A stretch of DNA of 64,000 bases from Micropterus salmoides (taxonomy: Eukaryota; Chordata; Actinopteri; Centrarchiformes; Centrarchidae). A program made the translations under genes and the position numbers. The DNA is taken from assembly GCF_014851395.1 (NCBI RefSeq), contig NW_024044681.1:7326879-7390878 (forward strand). Reading direction: 5' to 3'. The notes under the pieces are model-generated. The model had not been told where the DNA came from, made no database searches, and was given only the letters and a program-made list of their open reading frames with translations. Positions 37,930 through 52,130 of the stretch are shown piece by piece; the stretch's first letter is position 1; each line of letters opens with the position of its first letter.

Positions 37930-39830
37930 TAAAGTGACCTCCAAAGGTTCAAGGAGGCATACACCTTCTGAGGAAACTCTCCTGCTAATCCCACCAAGCA
38001 GCACGTACGAGAGCACTGCAGGACAAAGGTGCCACAACCCAGAGAGCTGCTGCAGAGAGTTGAAGACATCACTTCCACCTGGCAAAGGATACCAATGATG
38101 TGCTCCTCTTCAAGGCCTCCATGATGAAGGTGTGGAGGATTCAGCGCATCCACATCCTGAGAGGCTACCTGGGCGACCCTGAGGTCGGGGGGGGGATCCT
38201 CTATAGGTATGGTGGCACCTTGCAGCTCAACTACAACAAGCTGCTGTACCTATTTGGATCCCTGTGAGGGGCCCCTCTCAGCAGGAGGGCTTTCACTTTC
38301 ACCAAGCCCAGTGGGTCACAGGCAACCGGGTGTCCAGTGAACTTTTCCAGGCCCAGGCGCTGACTCGAAAGATACGTTGGAACTTCCAGAGGCTGGTGGA
38401 CCTGAAGCAGCTTGGTGTGAAGCTGCCAGCTGTGTTTGACCCTCTGTTGATTTCCAATCTTAACACTTCTTCTTTCAACGTGACAGGGAATGCAAAATAC
38501 CCAAGCCTGCGGGTATCAAACAGGGACCCAGGGGAGAGATTTGGACGGTATGTAAGTATGTGGAGCCAGACTGTCGTCCTGTTGTTTTGAACTGGGACAA
38601 GAACAAGGCACAGCCAAACCTATCCACGAGCCACCCGCACTGGACCCATTAAGACAGGAGGTCTTATTCAAGTCCTGGACCAGGGCCGATGGACACAACT
38701 CATGAAATGTAAATGCTCCGTATTTGTATAGCGCCTTTCTAGTCTTTTCGACCACTCAAAGCTGTTACACTACATCTGCATTCACCATTCACACACTGAG
38801 CTTAAGTGCTCAAACAGAAACTAACATTCACACACTGGAACGGCCACCAGGGCCAATTCAGGGTTCAGTATCTTGCCCAAGGACACTTCGACATGCAGCC
38901 TGGAGGAGCCGGGGATTGAACCGACCTTCCAATTAATGGACAACCCGCTCTACCCCCTGTGCCACGATCGCCCATGAGAGCTGCTATCGACGAGCTTCTT
39001 ATTAAACACCATGGAGCTAAAGGTCTCTTGAAGCAGGTGGATGCTGACTATGCTGCCATGGTACAGAGGGCGTGCACTGACCCCAACAGCCTTCTTCATC
39101 CTACCACATGCCAGCATATCTCCAGATATGTAAAACATCTGGCCAAGCTGAAGAACAACAGCTCCTCCCTCAATACCTGCCCGGAGAAGGTTTTGGAGAC
39201 ACAGCAGCTGTGGCAGTTTGAACGGTCAGTGTGCCTGCCACAACAATGCCTTCTGCAACTGTCAATCCTCCACCTGTGGCTCCTTCACAGGAGGAGTTAC
39301 TGAGCCGGGTTGCAGTGGAGAAGATTGTGACAGAGATCCTGGAAAAGCAGCAGCAGCAGAAGATGAAGATGACCAGGAACTGTTTAGCTTGTGGGCAGCC
39401 AGTATCTCGGGGACGGATCTTCACTTCAAAAACAGTAAAGTACTTTTACTACTCCACAAAGGTCTTTAAGACCTATGTGGATGAGGGCCTCAAGAACCCC
39501 AGGATGTCTTTAGAAGACTTTGCTGCCTCTCTGTTTTTTGAACAGGAGCCGAAGGCTGCCAAGCCGAGTGGAAAAAGGTGGCAGAGGAGAGGGCAATAAG
39601 GAAGTCAGCAGTGCTGCTGCTAGCACGTCGCCTGTGCAGGTCCTGTCACCAGCCACTAAGCAGGGACCTGACAGCCCTCATGTTCACACCAGCTTCCCCG
39701 GGGTGCCAGGGAAATACATCTACTGCCCCTCCAGGGCATGGTTAAGAAGATGACCTGGGAGGAGTTTCTAAAGTCTGACTTTTACGAGGCTGAAAGGGAC
39801 AGATTGAGTTGCATAAAAGAGGAACTGACA
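37930..39830 (+). pseudogene. Broken gene of an unrecognised family with two Cys-rich repeats
   Basis: Conserved-looking pieces in different frames are RIQRIHILRGYLGDPEVGGG (~38130-38200) and QAQALTRKIRWNFQRLVDLK (~38350-38420). RAAIDELLIKHHGAKGLLKQ with the following ~60 residues (38977-39180) comes next. Two similar modules follow: NCLACGQPVS through FYYSTKVFKTYVDEGLKNPR and SLEDFAASLFF (39380-39560), then a CRSCHQPLS module with KYIYCPSRAM and MTWEEFLKSDFYEAERDR (39630-39800). Frameshifts and a SINE-like insertion interrupt it. I do not recognise the family; a transposon-derived multi-copy fish gene is possible. Confidence 0.55.
38706..38972 (-). mobile_element. SINE-like element with CATGA target duplication
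   Basis: The insert contains TATAGCGCCTTTCTAGTC at one end. At the other end is a tRNA-like segment (GGGGATTGAACCGACCTTCC, then CAACCCGCTCTACCCCCTG) in reverse orientation, a widespread fish repeat. CATGA occurs directly on both sides (38701-38705 and 38973-38977). Removing the insert and one CATGA makes the surrounding reading frame continuous (TQLM into RAAIDELL). Confidence 0.75.
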
Positions 39831-39839
39831 ACTCACCCA

Positions 39840-40920
39840 CCACCCACATACCCACCCTCTAACACACTCACAATTGTGCATAAAGCTATTTTGGTTCCAC
39901 CTGAAAGGTCTGATTTGTTCATGGCCAAATCATTCAATTATTTTATTTTGGTTCCATTCTTTACCTTCACTCAGTTTATGGTCTGTGTAAAGCCATCATC
40001 ATCATCATCAGTAACTTATAAACACACTATAGTGTCCCTGTTATGTCTTGTCTTGTCTGGGATAAAATCAGATTCAGGACATAATTGTATCCATATCATT
40101 CATTGAAACTGCTTTAGTTTAGTTTAGTTTATTTGACAAGATAAAAACACATGTATCATCAAGCTGTCAAGGATATCACAGAAATCATCCCATCTGTAGG
40201 AGCCAAAATAGCAGTTTTTGTTTATATTTAAAGAACAGTAGTTATTATTTTAAGACTTCCCATATTTTTGGTTATAGTTCTGATTCACTGATTTGATGGA
40301 CAGTTTGGCCACTGATTGGCAAATCAACCTCACCATAGTAGCTGTGGGTGTGGTATAATTAATAAAGGGAAGTTGGAAACAGGAGTGAAGGCCCTAGCTT
40401 TAGTTGAGACCAAACACAGTTTTTTAACCTTGTCTCACCTCATTTAATATCATTTTTGAGTCTTTTTTGAGTCATTTCCTGCAATGTTTTGGTAGGTCAA
40501 GTTTATTTCTATAGGTAGGATATTAGAGTTAAATTGTTATTTCCAAACGGCAAAGGCAGAATGCTGGATCCAAAAAGGGAACAAAGGTGCGTTTAAACCA
40601 CTCTTCTAGGCCTGGGGCAGTGGCTATAATATTGGAACGGGATAGCCATTATACCATCGACCAAGCTGATTACACAGTCTGAAATACATAATCAACTACA
40701 ATTTATGTGATACCTTATACATTTTTAATGCATATTAATAAGTAATAGGATGAGCCCAGAGTATGGTACAAATAGCAAGCAAGTCCCTTATATAGGGGTT
40801 TTCTCCATCAGCCTTTCCTTAATCTTATTTTTAAGGGCGGCGGGGTTACTGTTAATTTTAATTAAAAGTGTAAAAGTTACCAGTGGTTGCTTGAGTGCTG
40901 TGGCCACACACACCCTGCCT
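39840..40920. other. Intergenic
   Basis: No supported gene. Short simple runs occur (CATCATCATCATCA near 40000; TTTAGTTTAGTTTAG near 40115). Confidence 0.5.
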
Positions 40921-40924
40921 TTTT

Positions 40925-41260
40925 AAAGTAATTGGTAAAATGATTTTGGGTCATACTGAGCTGCAGCTGTCCTGCCCACATGACTCCATGACTCCACGTA
41001 CAACACATCCCTTATCAATTTATTCTGTGAAACCTGGAGATTCTGTTTTGATGACTTATATGAAACAGGGCAAACCAAGGGCAAATAGCACAGTCCAAGA
41101 CTAAATACCTTTAGGCAGTCCCTATTTACTAGCTTTGCCTTTTGAGCCATGTGTGTGGTTCTGGCATTAACTTTCTCCAAGACCTTCAAGGCTATGCTCT
41201 CTCCTCCCACGTCTAACATGCAGCCCACGTATTTCACTGATGTCCTTGTGTACTTGCCTC
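40925..41260 (-). mobile_element. LINE C-terminal fragment
   Basis: The minus-strand ORF includes CMLDVGGESIALKVLEKVNA and, further on, LQVSQNKLIRDVLYVESWSH followed by VGRT. The latter resembles the segment after the reverse transcriptase in fish LINEs (LQ.xQNKxIRxxL..xxRxHxG). It is a short fragment with no catalytic motif. Confidence 0.5.
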
Positions 41261-41709
41261 CAAGCTCCAGGTTGAAACTTTGCTCAGCTTAATACCAAAT
41301 ACAATGCATTCTGATTGTGGCTGTTGTTTAACTTATGTTGTGGCTCAGTGGGTCACTCTCTCTTAACTGTGCGGTCAGTGTTTGAACTTTTGTTTGCATC
41401 AGTCTGAATAGCCTATACCTAGACTGTATTGATCCAAACACCTGCACTGGCCCTGATCTGGAGCCTGTAGATCACCTCGGGAAATCCTTACTTGAACTTT
41501 CATTTCATTTGTGTAGATAATCAATTATTTTCATTTATTTGTCATTATAGTCTTCAGGTGTCCAACAGTCTGAAACCAAAAGATTTTCAGCTTATAATAA
41601 AAGAGACAGAACAAAAAAAAATCAGCAATCAGTAGAGAGAGAGAACGTTATTTTGATTGAAAATTACTTAATTGATTATAACTACTAGGAATACTACTAC
41701 TAGGAATTT

Positions 41710-41995
41710 GTTTTGATTTTGTGTGTGTAATTATTCAGGATTCAGCGTCAGAGTTTCAATAAAAATACCTTGAAAGCATTGTGTAATTGTCTTTACTTTG
41801 ATAGTAATTGTTACAGAAAATTAAATAATCAAACATGTATATTCATATGCTGAGCTGAGACATCTATTGATGTGCCTTAATTTACCTTTCATAAAACTCT
41901 GCAATAAAATGTTATTGTTTTGAATTATGCAAATTCTCTGCAGCAAAATATTTTGAGCCACAGATGGATTCGAAGGGCTTAAGAGATTGTCCTCT
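41710..41995. repeat. Dispersed repeat, copy 2 (direct partner at 12.81-13.34 kb)
   Basis: It shares TAATTATTCAGG, CTTGAAAGCATT, TATTCATATGCTGAGCTGA, GCAGCAAAATATTTTGAGCC and AAGAGATTGTCCTC in order with copy 1, but lacks part of the central AT-rich sequence. Confidence 0.7.
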
Positions 41996-41999
41996 ACAC

Positions 42000-42772
42000 C
42001 TAAACGCGAGCGCGTGATATACTTATGGCCAATAGCGGGATTTTGGTGGCGCTGTTTTCCCTTTTTTGGTAAATGTAAGGAGATCAGGACAGACAGCGAA
42101 GCATCTGTACCAGCAGCAAACATATTTTATCAAGTAGTGAGATACATCAAAACGTCTCTGGTTACATTTAGGCTTCTTAGATATTTACACATATGTTCAG
42201 AGAAAACACAATTTAAAATCTACTATTGTCCATTTGTTAACTGTAAATCAACTGTTTGCTGCTGCAGTTATCATTTTGTCAGGTGGATGAAAAATGGAGG
42301 AGGTCTGGTTAAAACAATAAATTGTATATAAAAATGGCGTTTTTGTGTTGCCATTGCTGTCAGTCTTTAAGGTGAGAGTGTGTTATCAACACATCACTAG
42401 TGTAGTGAATCATAAAAACAGCTTAAACAAAAAACATTAACAATTCACTATGCTTGTTTATTTCTTGTGTGCTTTTGTCCCCCTACAGTCTGAAGTGGCA
42501 TACATATTTATAATACAAACGCCTCAGAGGACTTGGAGGATCGTATATTGCTGGTGAGGGATTAAGCAAATAATTAAGCTACAACAAACCAATATCCATA
42601 TTATTTTATTAATAAAAGAAAATAAACAGAGAAGTATTATTACGTATACAGCTGGTCCAGAGACCTGCCGCCTAGGGTACAATTTCAAGCGTCTGGCTCC
42701 GAGCAAGGGATGCATAACCATTTACACAGTCTAGGTTTCTATGTTTTCGGGAACAGAGATCCTCTATATTTA

Positions 42773-42852
<80 letters not shown>

Positions 42853-43826
42853 TAAACAATAATAGTAATAATAATAGTTCTAAAGTAATAAGTAACATGC
42901 TACAAAATATATTAAATTAAATTGAACCAAATATGTGACCATGCATTTAATGTGTCACAAAGATATTGTTGCTTGTAATCCTCCGATTTCAAAATAGTGT
43001 CTGAGGAGCAGTAGCCTACACAGTTTATTCAGAATATAACAATCACATTTCCCCATATTGAAAAGCAGCCTGGTGTGAATCAGGATCCAGATTAGCAAGC
43101 ATCAGTTTTTAAATGATTTAAACTTTGAAATAGTCTATTTTAAAATGTATTTAGGATGGCCAAATTAAAATACATGAGGAGGAGCAGCAAAGCAAGAAGC
43201 TCTTCATTGATAAAAGCCTCAGCTAAATGAATAAATGTATGGAAAGATCAAATCTCTGGGCTTTATGATTTACAGCCATGTTGTCACATTAACAAAAATC
43301 TTGTTATTATTGTTTTTCACATGGTTGAATGTGTTTCCTCTGATTCACTTTGGCCAAAAGCATCAATTAACTAAGGTAGTCCAAACTAAAAGCAATGAAT
43401 ACAATCCAATATTTATCTAATATGAGATTAATTACACTAAGGTTCTTTTTTAGTAACAGCATTATTTAAAATACTATTTATATATTAGATTTCTTAAAAT
43501 GTAAAGTAAAAAATGTAATTCAATATTTATACATACAAATAATAAAGATGTGCTGGATTATCATTATCAGAACATTTAAAAACATGCATAGTTCACTCTA
43601 CATGGACAGCAAACTAACCTTTATAACCACATTACAAATAAATATCTATATGCAATATGTGACTTATCAGGAATTGATGTTCTGCATTATTTAAAAAAAT
43701 ACATTTATTATTTTTGTGTAAGTTTTATTATAAAATTGTTAGACCAACGTGAAAATAATTCAACAAGATAATCAAAAGGAATCATTCTTGTCTTTAAGAT
43801 GGCTGCTAAAGATGTAGGAGGAGTTT
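42000..43826. other. AT-rich spacer before right arm
   Basis: No supported gene. It includes a compound microsatellite at 42765-42850, (TA)n followed by (GA)n. Confidence 0.5.
42765..42850. repeat. Compound (TA)n(GA)n microsatellite
   Basis: Interrupted TA runs pass directly into about 14 GA units. Confidence 0.92.
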
Positions 43827-43938
43827 GGCACCGCCCAGCGGAACTCGCGCCTTCTGTCCTCTTCTACGTCCGCAGATAAGATGTAAAAAGCGCGTGTCGC
43901 CCTTTAAGTTCACCTGTTTGTTCAACGAGTAAAGCTGA

Positions 43939-44253
<315 letters not shown>

Positions 44254-44292
44254 ACCCGGTCCAGACCCGGTCCAGACCCACTGAAACACAAA

Positions 44293-44308
44293 GGCCCTTT
44301 TAAGGGCC
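44293..44308 (+). terminator. Histone mRNA 3' stem-loop (H4, right)
   Basis: GGCCCTTTTAAGGGCC lies 40 nt beyond the stop, followed by CACACCTCATCTAAAGAGATG. Confidence 0.93.
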
Positions 44309-44510
44309 GCACACCTCATCTAAAGAGATGATTTCTTAATTTATAAACTGCTACACTGTGAATCCAGAAAATTCCACAAAATGGGGATTCCAAGTGCTAA
44401 TGATTTAAATAGACTCAAAACTGCTATTGCAAAGGGATGAGGAAACTAAATTACAAAATGAGTTCCCACAACAAAGAACCACCTACAATATCACATTTAC
44501 ATACAGGCTA

Positions 44511-44660
44511 TGTATGCCTTGCCTCTGTCTCCTAGTGCTGCTCTTGGTGGGAACTGTTGGGCTTCTGTAAATATCATCACAGAGTTTGGTCTAGACCTGC
44601 TCTTTTATGAAAAGCGCTGTGAGATAACTGTTGTTGCGCTATATAAATAAAATTGAATTA
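44511..44660 (+). mobile_element. ~150-bp fish repeat inserted only in right arm
   Basis: The insert has CTGCTCTTTTATGAAAAGCG and CGCTATATAAATAAAATTGA, the end of a very common fish interspersed repeat, and ends in TGAATTAAAA. The left arm at the equivalent point (~23165) reads straight from TACATACAGGCT to AAAATGCCAAG, so the insertion followed the duplication. Confidence 0.8.
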
Positions 44661-44661
44661 A

Positions 44662-46140
44662 AATGCCAAGTCTAACATACTAGAGAAGAACTGGGCTGAA
44701 GTGTTTGTCAGTGATAAAATCGAACTGTTTGCAGAGTCTGGTGACCTTCATCTGTGCATGAGACAGCAGAGTAAACGCAAACATTTGGCTCAGACCATCA
44801 TTACTGTAGCACTGCTGCAAATGGGAAGTATGCATTTAATGATGATTCAGCATGCTGTTCTAGGACGACGTGTGCAATTTAAATTACATCAGTTTACAAC
44901 CACTTATTAGAGTAGAGTGATTTTAAGTATTTTTCACAATCCATACTAAAGTATCATTAACGCAGCTGCTGTCCTGGAGAGAAATGTCACAATTTGAGGT
45001 GATTGCATTATCAGAATCTGTCTTCCTGTCACTGTTAATCAAACGCATTTAAATACAAAACAATTCAATGGTAAATTATAAACATATTTGAGTTATCTAA
45101 AAGGTCACATTATGTAGGACTCATTACACAATATTAGCTTTGTTGCTCAGTAGGTTTCTACAGAATAGTACCCATTAGTTAGAAATACCTACAGAATATC
45201 TTTATTTTAAAGTCCCACATTGTAACCCACTTATATCCTAATATCACATCTTGTTCCCTTGTACCTACAGGAACATATCAGTACTGAATTACAGCCCTAC
45301 CCATGTGGATATGATCAATATTAGAATTACAGCCTACCAAACTCTTTCAGGCACACAGTGTGTAACTTCAGTACATTTACTCATTAAGCACTTTATTAAG
45401 AATTTTCTTGAATGGCACCTTTTTCTTCTGCCCACTACTTATCAGGGAGGAATATTGTACTTCACTACAATTATTTGAGATCTTTATTAATAGTTACTTA
45501 GGTATTAAAAGTTTTGTTATAATTTAAACTACCCAATAGTTTTTACAAGCAGAGCTGAAATGATTGGTGTTTGAAATGATTAGTTGTTTGATAGAAAATA
45601 ATTTGGCAGCTATATTTAAGTTAAGCTAATAGGCCAAAGTTTTCATGGTTAAACTTCACATATGTGAGTATTTGCTGCTTTTTTCTTTATCGATTTACCT
45701 TTATTTGTACTATTTTTGAGGTTTTGACTCTCAGTTGGACATGAAAAGCATTGTGAAATTGCCGCTTTGGGCTCTGGGTGGTATTTCTTACTATTTTCAG
45801 ATTTTTTACAAACCAAACAACCAGGTTAACCCATAATGAAAATAATTGCTGTTTGCAGCCGATACAAAATATTTGAAAATGAGCTCCTGCTTTTACACGA
45901 ATACATGATAAATAATAACAATAATACAGGAATATATAATAATCTAACAGTCACAGGACATATTTCATAGTGTGATATTAGTACTTTTAGTGAATTAAAG
46001 TATCTGAATACTTTCTCCACCGCTAAAATAAATAAACTTAAATCTGTGTTACTGTGTTTATCTGTTGACCTTCACATCTTTATTCACTTCTCACAGAGAT
46101 GTTTAATTATTTCTTGTGTGGCGCATGCGCAGTCTTGTTT
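44662..46140. other. Right-arm intergenic between H4 and H2B
   Basis: No gene supported. It is the inverted match of 21.7-23.15 kb. Short ORFs shared with the left arm differ by unconstrained substitutions. Confidence 0.6.
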
Positions 46141-46149
46141 AAATCTCAG

Positions 46150-46201
46150 CCAATCCTGTACGAGGAACAGCACAGTGTCATTTGCATCAAGCGCATATAA
46201 A
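46150..46201 (+). promoter_or_regulatory. H2B promoter: CCAAT, octamer, TATA
   Basis: CCAAT at 46150-46154, octamer ATTTGCAT at 46180-46187 and TATAAA at 46196-46201 stand in the canonical vertebrate H2B order, ~55 bases before the ATG. Confidence 0.88.
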
Positions 46202-46255
46202 TGTTCCGCCTCATCGCTTCAGACTTATTCGTTGAGAACTACTACGAAGTTGAAG

Positions 46256-46627
46256 ATGCCTGATCCAGTTAAGGCTCCGAAGAAGGGCTCAAAGAAAGCC
46301 GTCTCTAAGAGCGTCTCCAAGACCGGCAAGAAGAAGAGGAAGACCAGGAAGGAGAGCTACGCCATCTACGTGTACAAGGTCCTGAAGCAGGTCCACCCCG
46401 ACACCGGCATCTCGTCCAAGGCCATGCTGATCATGAACTCGTTCGTGAGCGACATCTTTGAGCGCATCGCCGGCGAGTCCTCCCGTCTGGCTCACTACAA
46501 CAAGCGCTCCACCATCACCTCCAGGGAGATCCAGACCGCCGTCCGCCTGCTGCTGCCCGGTGAGCTGGCCAAGCACGCCGTGTCTGAAGGCACCAAGGCC
46601 GTGACCAAGTACACCAGCTCCAAGTAA
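46256..46627 (+). CDS. H2B: Histone H2B, right arm
   Basis: This 123-residue H2B is identical in protein to the left-arm copy, MPDPVKAPKKG to TKYTSSK. The ATG at 46256 is chosen over an in-frame start 70 codons upstream, because the upstream stretch contains the octamer and TATA box and so cannot be coding. A stem-loop lies 28 nt after the stop. Confidence 0.98.
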   Translation: MPDPVKAPKKGSKKAVSKSVSKTGKKKRKTRKESYAIYVYKVLKQVHPDTGISSKAMLIMNSFVSDIFERIAGESSRLAHYNKRSTITSREIQTAVRLLLPGELAKHAVSEGTKAVTKYTSSK

Positions 46628-46654
46628 ACCCGCTGCTACACCCAGCAACACAAA

Positions 46655-46670
46655 GGCCCTTTTCAGGGCC
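46655..46670 (+). terminator. Histone mRNA 3' stem-loop (H2B, right)
   Basis: GGCCCTTTTCAGGGCC is preceded by ACACAAA and followed by ACCCACTGC. Confidence 0.93.
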
Positions 46671-46975
46671 ACCCACTGCTTCAACTCAGAGCTGCCTTCC
46701 TCATGATTCACTTGATTATACAACTACTACGTCTCTCTCAACTCAAAAGGTGTGAATCACATCACAAGCTGACCTGCACCATTTCCTCTATATTTTGCCT
46801 ACATACTCCCTGTAACGCTTGATTTTCCTAACGTGTCTCCTACTAAAACGGTCTGCAGGTTGTTTTCAGTTCAGAAGTTTCACATTGTGCAATACAGATA
46901 AATCAACTGAAGAAAGTTGAAAAACGTGAGAGATTGTTGTCAGAATCAGATCTTCCAGCCAGTTAAATAAAGTTT

Positions 46976-47047
46976 CTCCCCGTCGGGGAATCGAACCCCG
47001 GTCTTCCGCGTGACAGGCGGAGATACTGTCCACTATACTAACGAGGA
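46976..47047 (-). tRNA. tRNA-Asp (GTC), right arm
   Basis: This intact 72-nt tRNA-Asp has the same sequence as 20740-20811 and lies between H2B and H3 as in the left arm. The 3' flank again has TTTATTT and no close TTTT run. Confidence 0.96.
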
Positions 47048-50406
<3,359 letters not shown>

Positions 50407-50435
50407 ACCCCCCCCACACCTCTTTACACCACAAC

Positions 50436-50451
50436 GGCTCTTTTAAGAGCC
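50436..50451 (+). terminator. Histone mRNA 3' stem-loop (H3, right)
   Basis: GGCTCTTTTAAGAGCC lies after a C-rich 3' UTR and is followed by TCCTCACTAAAGCTCAAGAG. Confidence 0.93.
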
Positions 50452-51077
50452 TCCTCACTAAAGCTCAAGAGCTCCTTCCTCTGATCATGTTCATGAAAAC
50501 CACTATATATTACTGTTCAAACACCTAATGATCACAGCAAGAAAATGTATCTTCTTATTTACAGAAATTCAATATTTCATCAACAAGTTCAAGTAAGCTG
50601 AAATCAGCAATTATGACTTTATGGAAGCCACATGTGAGGAAGCCTCTGTGCTTTAATAAAAAGCTGCCTCAGACAACATGTAGTACTCAGGAGCTCCTTC
50701 CTCTAATGATCATGTATTTGTTTCCTAAGTTAAACTGAACACCTGTAAGTGAAAATGCAGTAACAAATTCATGACATGTGAACAGAATAAGGTTGACAAA
50801 CGTCTAAAGAATCTGTTTCCTGAAGGGAAATTGTCACTACATGTCAAGGTAGTGTGTATAGTAAACTGGTATCTACAACTTTAATGGACCAAGTACTAGT
50901 GAATAAGGACGATGTTGTACAGTCAGACTCAGGAGGTACGTTGAGCTGCAGACACACGTAAACTGATGGTTGATGATGAAGCCTCGCTAAATTTGAGTAA
51001 ATTGTAAAAAGGATCTGGTGGATAAACTGTTTATCATGAAACATGAGCAGGAAGTGTGTCTTTAGTTTGAGATGTGT
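50452..51077. other. Right-arm H3-H2A intergenic
   Basis: About 625 bp between convergent genes without a gene. It lacks the ~2-kb insertion found in the left arm. Confidence 0.6.
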
Positions 51078-51093
51078 GGCTCTTAAAAGAGCC
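51078..51093 (-). terminator. Histone mRNA 3' stem-loop (H2A, right)
   Basis: The minus strand reads GGCTCTTTTAAGAGCC, 24 nt after the H2A stop, followed by ACACATCTCAAACTAAAGAC. Confidence 0.93.
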
Positions 51094-51116
51094 GTTGTGT
51101 TTGTGGTTGTTGTTGT

Positions 51117-51500
51117 TTACTTCTTGGCGGGCTTCTCGGTCTTCTTGGGCAGCAGGACCGCCTGGATGTTGGGCAGCACGCCGCCCTGAGCGATGGTGAC
51201 TCCGCCCAGCAGCTTGTTGAGCTCCTCGTCGTTGCGGACGGCCAGCTGCAGGTGACGGGGGATGATCCTGGTCTTCTTGTTGTCGCGGGCGGCGTTTCCG
51301 GCCAGCTCCAGGATCTCAGCGGTCAGGTACTCCAGCACCGCCGCCAGGTACACGGGGGCTCCGGCACCGACGCGCTGGGCGTAGTTTCCTTTACGCAGCA
51401 GCCTGTGGACACGACCGACGGGGAACTGCAGCCCGGCGCGGGAGGAGCGGGTCTTGGCCTTTGCTCTGGCTTTGCCTCCGGTTTTACCTCTTCCAGACAT
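51117..51500 (-). CDS. H2A: Histone H2A, right arm
   Basis: This 127-residue canonical H2A is identical in protein to the left copy. A few silent changes are visible near the 5' end of the gene (for example GGTAAAACC against GGAAAGACC). The promoter has CCAAT and TATATAT boxes, and the stem-loop is on the minus strand. Confidence 0.97.
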   Translation of the reverse strand: MSGRGKTGGKARAKAKTRSSRAGLQFPVGRVHRLLRKGNYAQRVGAGAPVYLAAVLEYLTAEILELAGNAARDNKKTRIIPRHLQLAVRNDEELNKLLGGVTIAQGGVLPNIQAVLLPKKTEKPAKK

Positions 51501-51560
51501 TTTGCGCGTTGATTCTTTCGAGTACGAGAAAGTTTTGTCCTACAAGCCGCCGAAACCACA

Positions 51561-51595
51561 TATATATGTGTAAGAGCTGCTCCCTGATTGGCCAG
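51561..51595 (-). promoter_or_regulatory. H2A promoter: TATA and CCAAT
   Basis: TATATAT lies at ~51561-51567, with a CCAAT box (minus) in CTGATTGGCCAG just upstream. Confidence 0.72.
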
Positions 51596-51785
51596 AGTGA
51601 GCGTGCCGATGATCACCCAATCAGAAAAGGGTTTACGTCAAGTCCCGGTATTAACCACAAAACTTCCGGTTCACTCTGCATGGGATTTCAAAATAAAATG
51701 TAATTGTAGCGTTTGTTCCGTTATTATTAATATTTCAGTCTCTAAGTCACAGCCTTGTTTTTCTTATTGTTCAAAGAAAATAATC

Positions 51786-52130
51786 TGTCACAGAGTCACT
51801 GCTGATCTTAATTCAGTTGTTCTATATATATAATGTGCTGTGCTTGTATTTGTTTTTGTGACATTGTGTCGTCACAAAAATGAAAACAATGAATAGAAGA
51901 AAAGAATCCTGAAAACAGTGCTAATATGCTTTATTGGTTGTGAATTATATTTAAAATAAACACGGCAATGTAACTTCACAGACTGTTCAAGTGCGGAGTT
52001 GTTGTAAACGTTGGCTAACACAGCTAAAGTTACAGCTATAATGCTGATGTTACAATGTGTGAAAGCTAACATTCAAATTGTTTGGCCAATTTTTATGTAA
52101 TTATTTATTGTGTGGTTGTGGACTGATAAC
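51786..52130. other. Flank between right arm and DIRS-like element
   Basis: AT-rich, no gene seen. Confidence 0.5.

Noticed and set aside
46046..46255. N-terminal extension of H2B (193-residue ORF)
   Set aside because: The upstream part contains the octamer and TATA box. MPDPVK is the known start.
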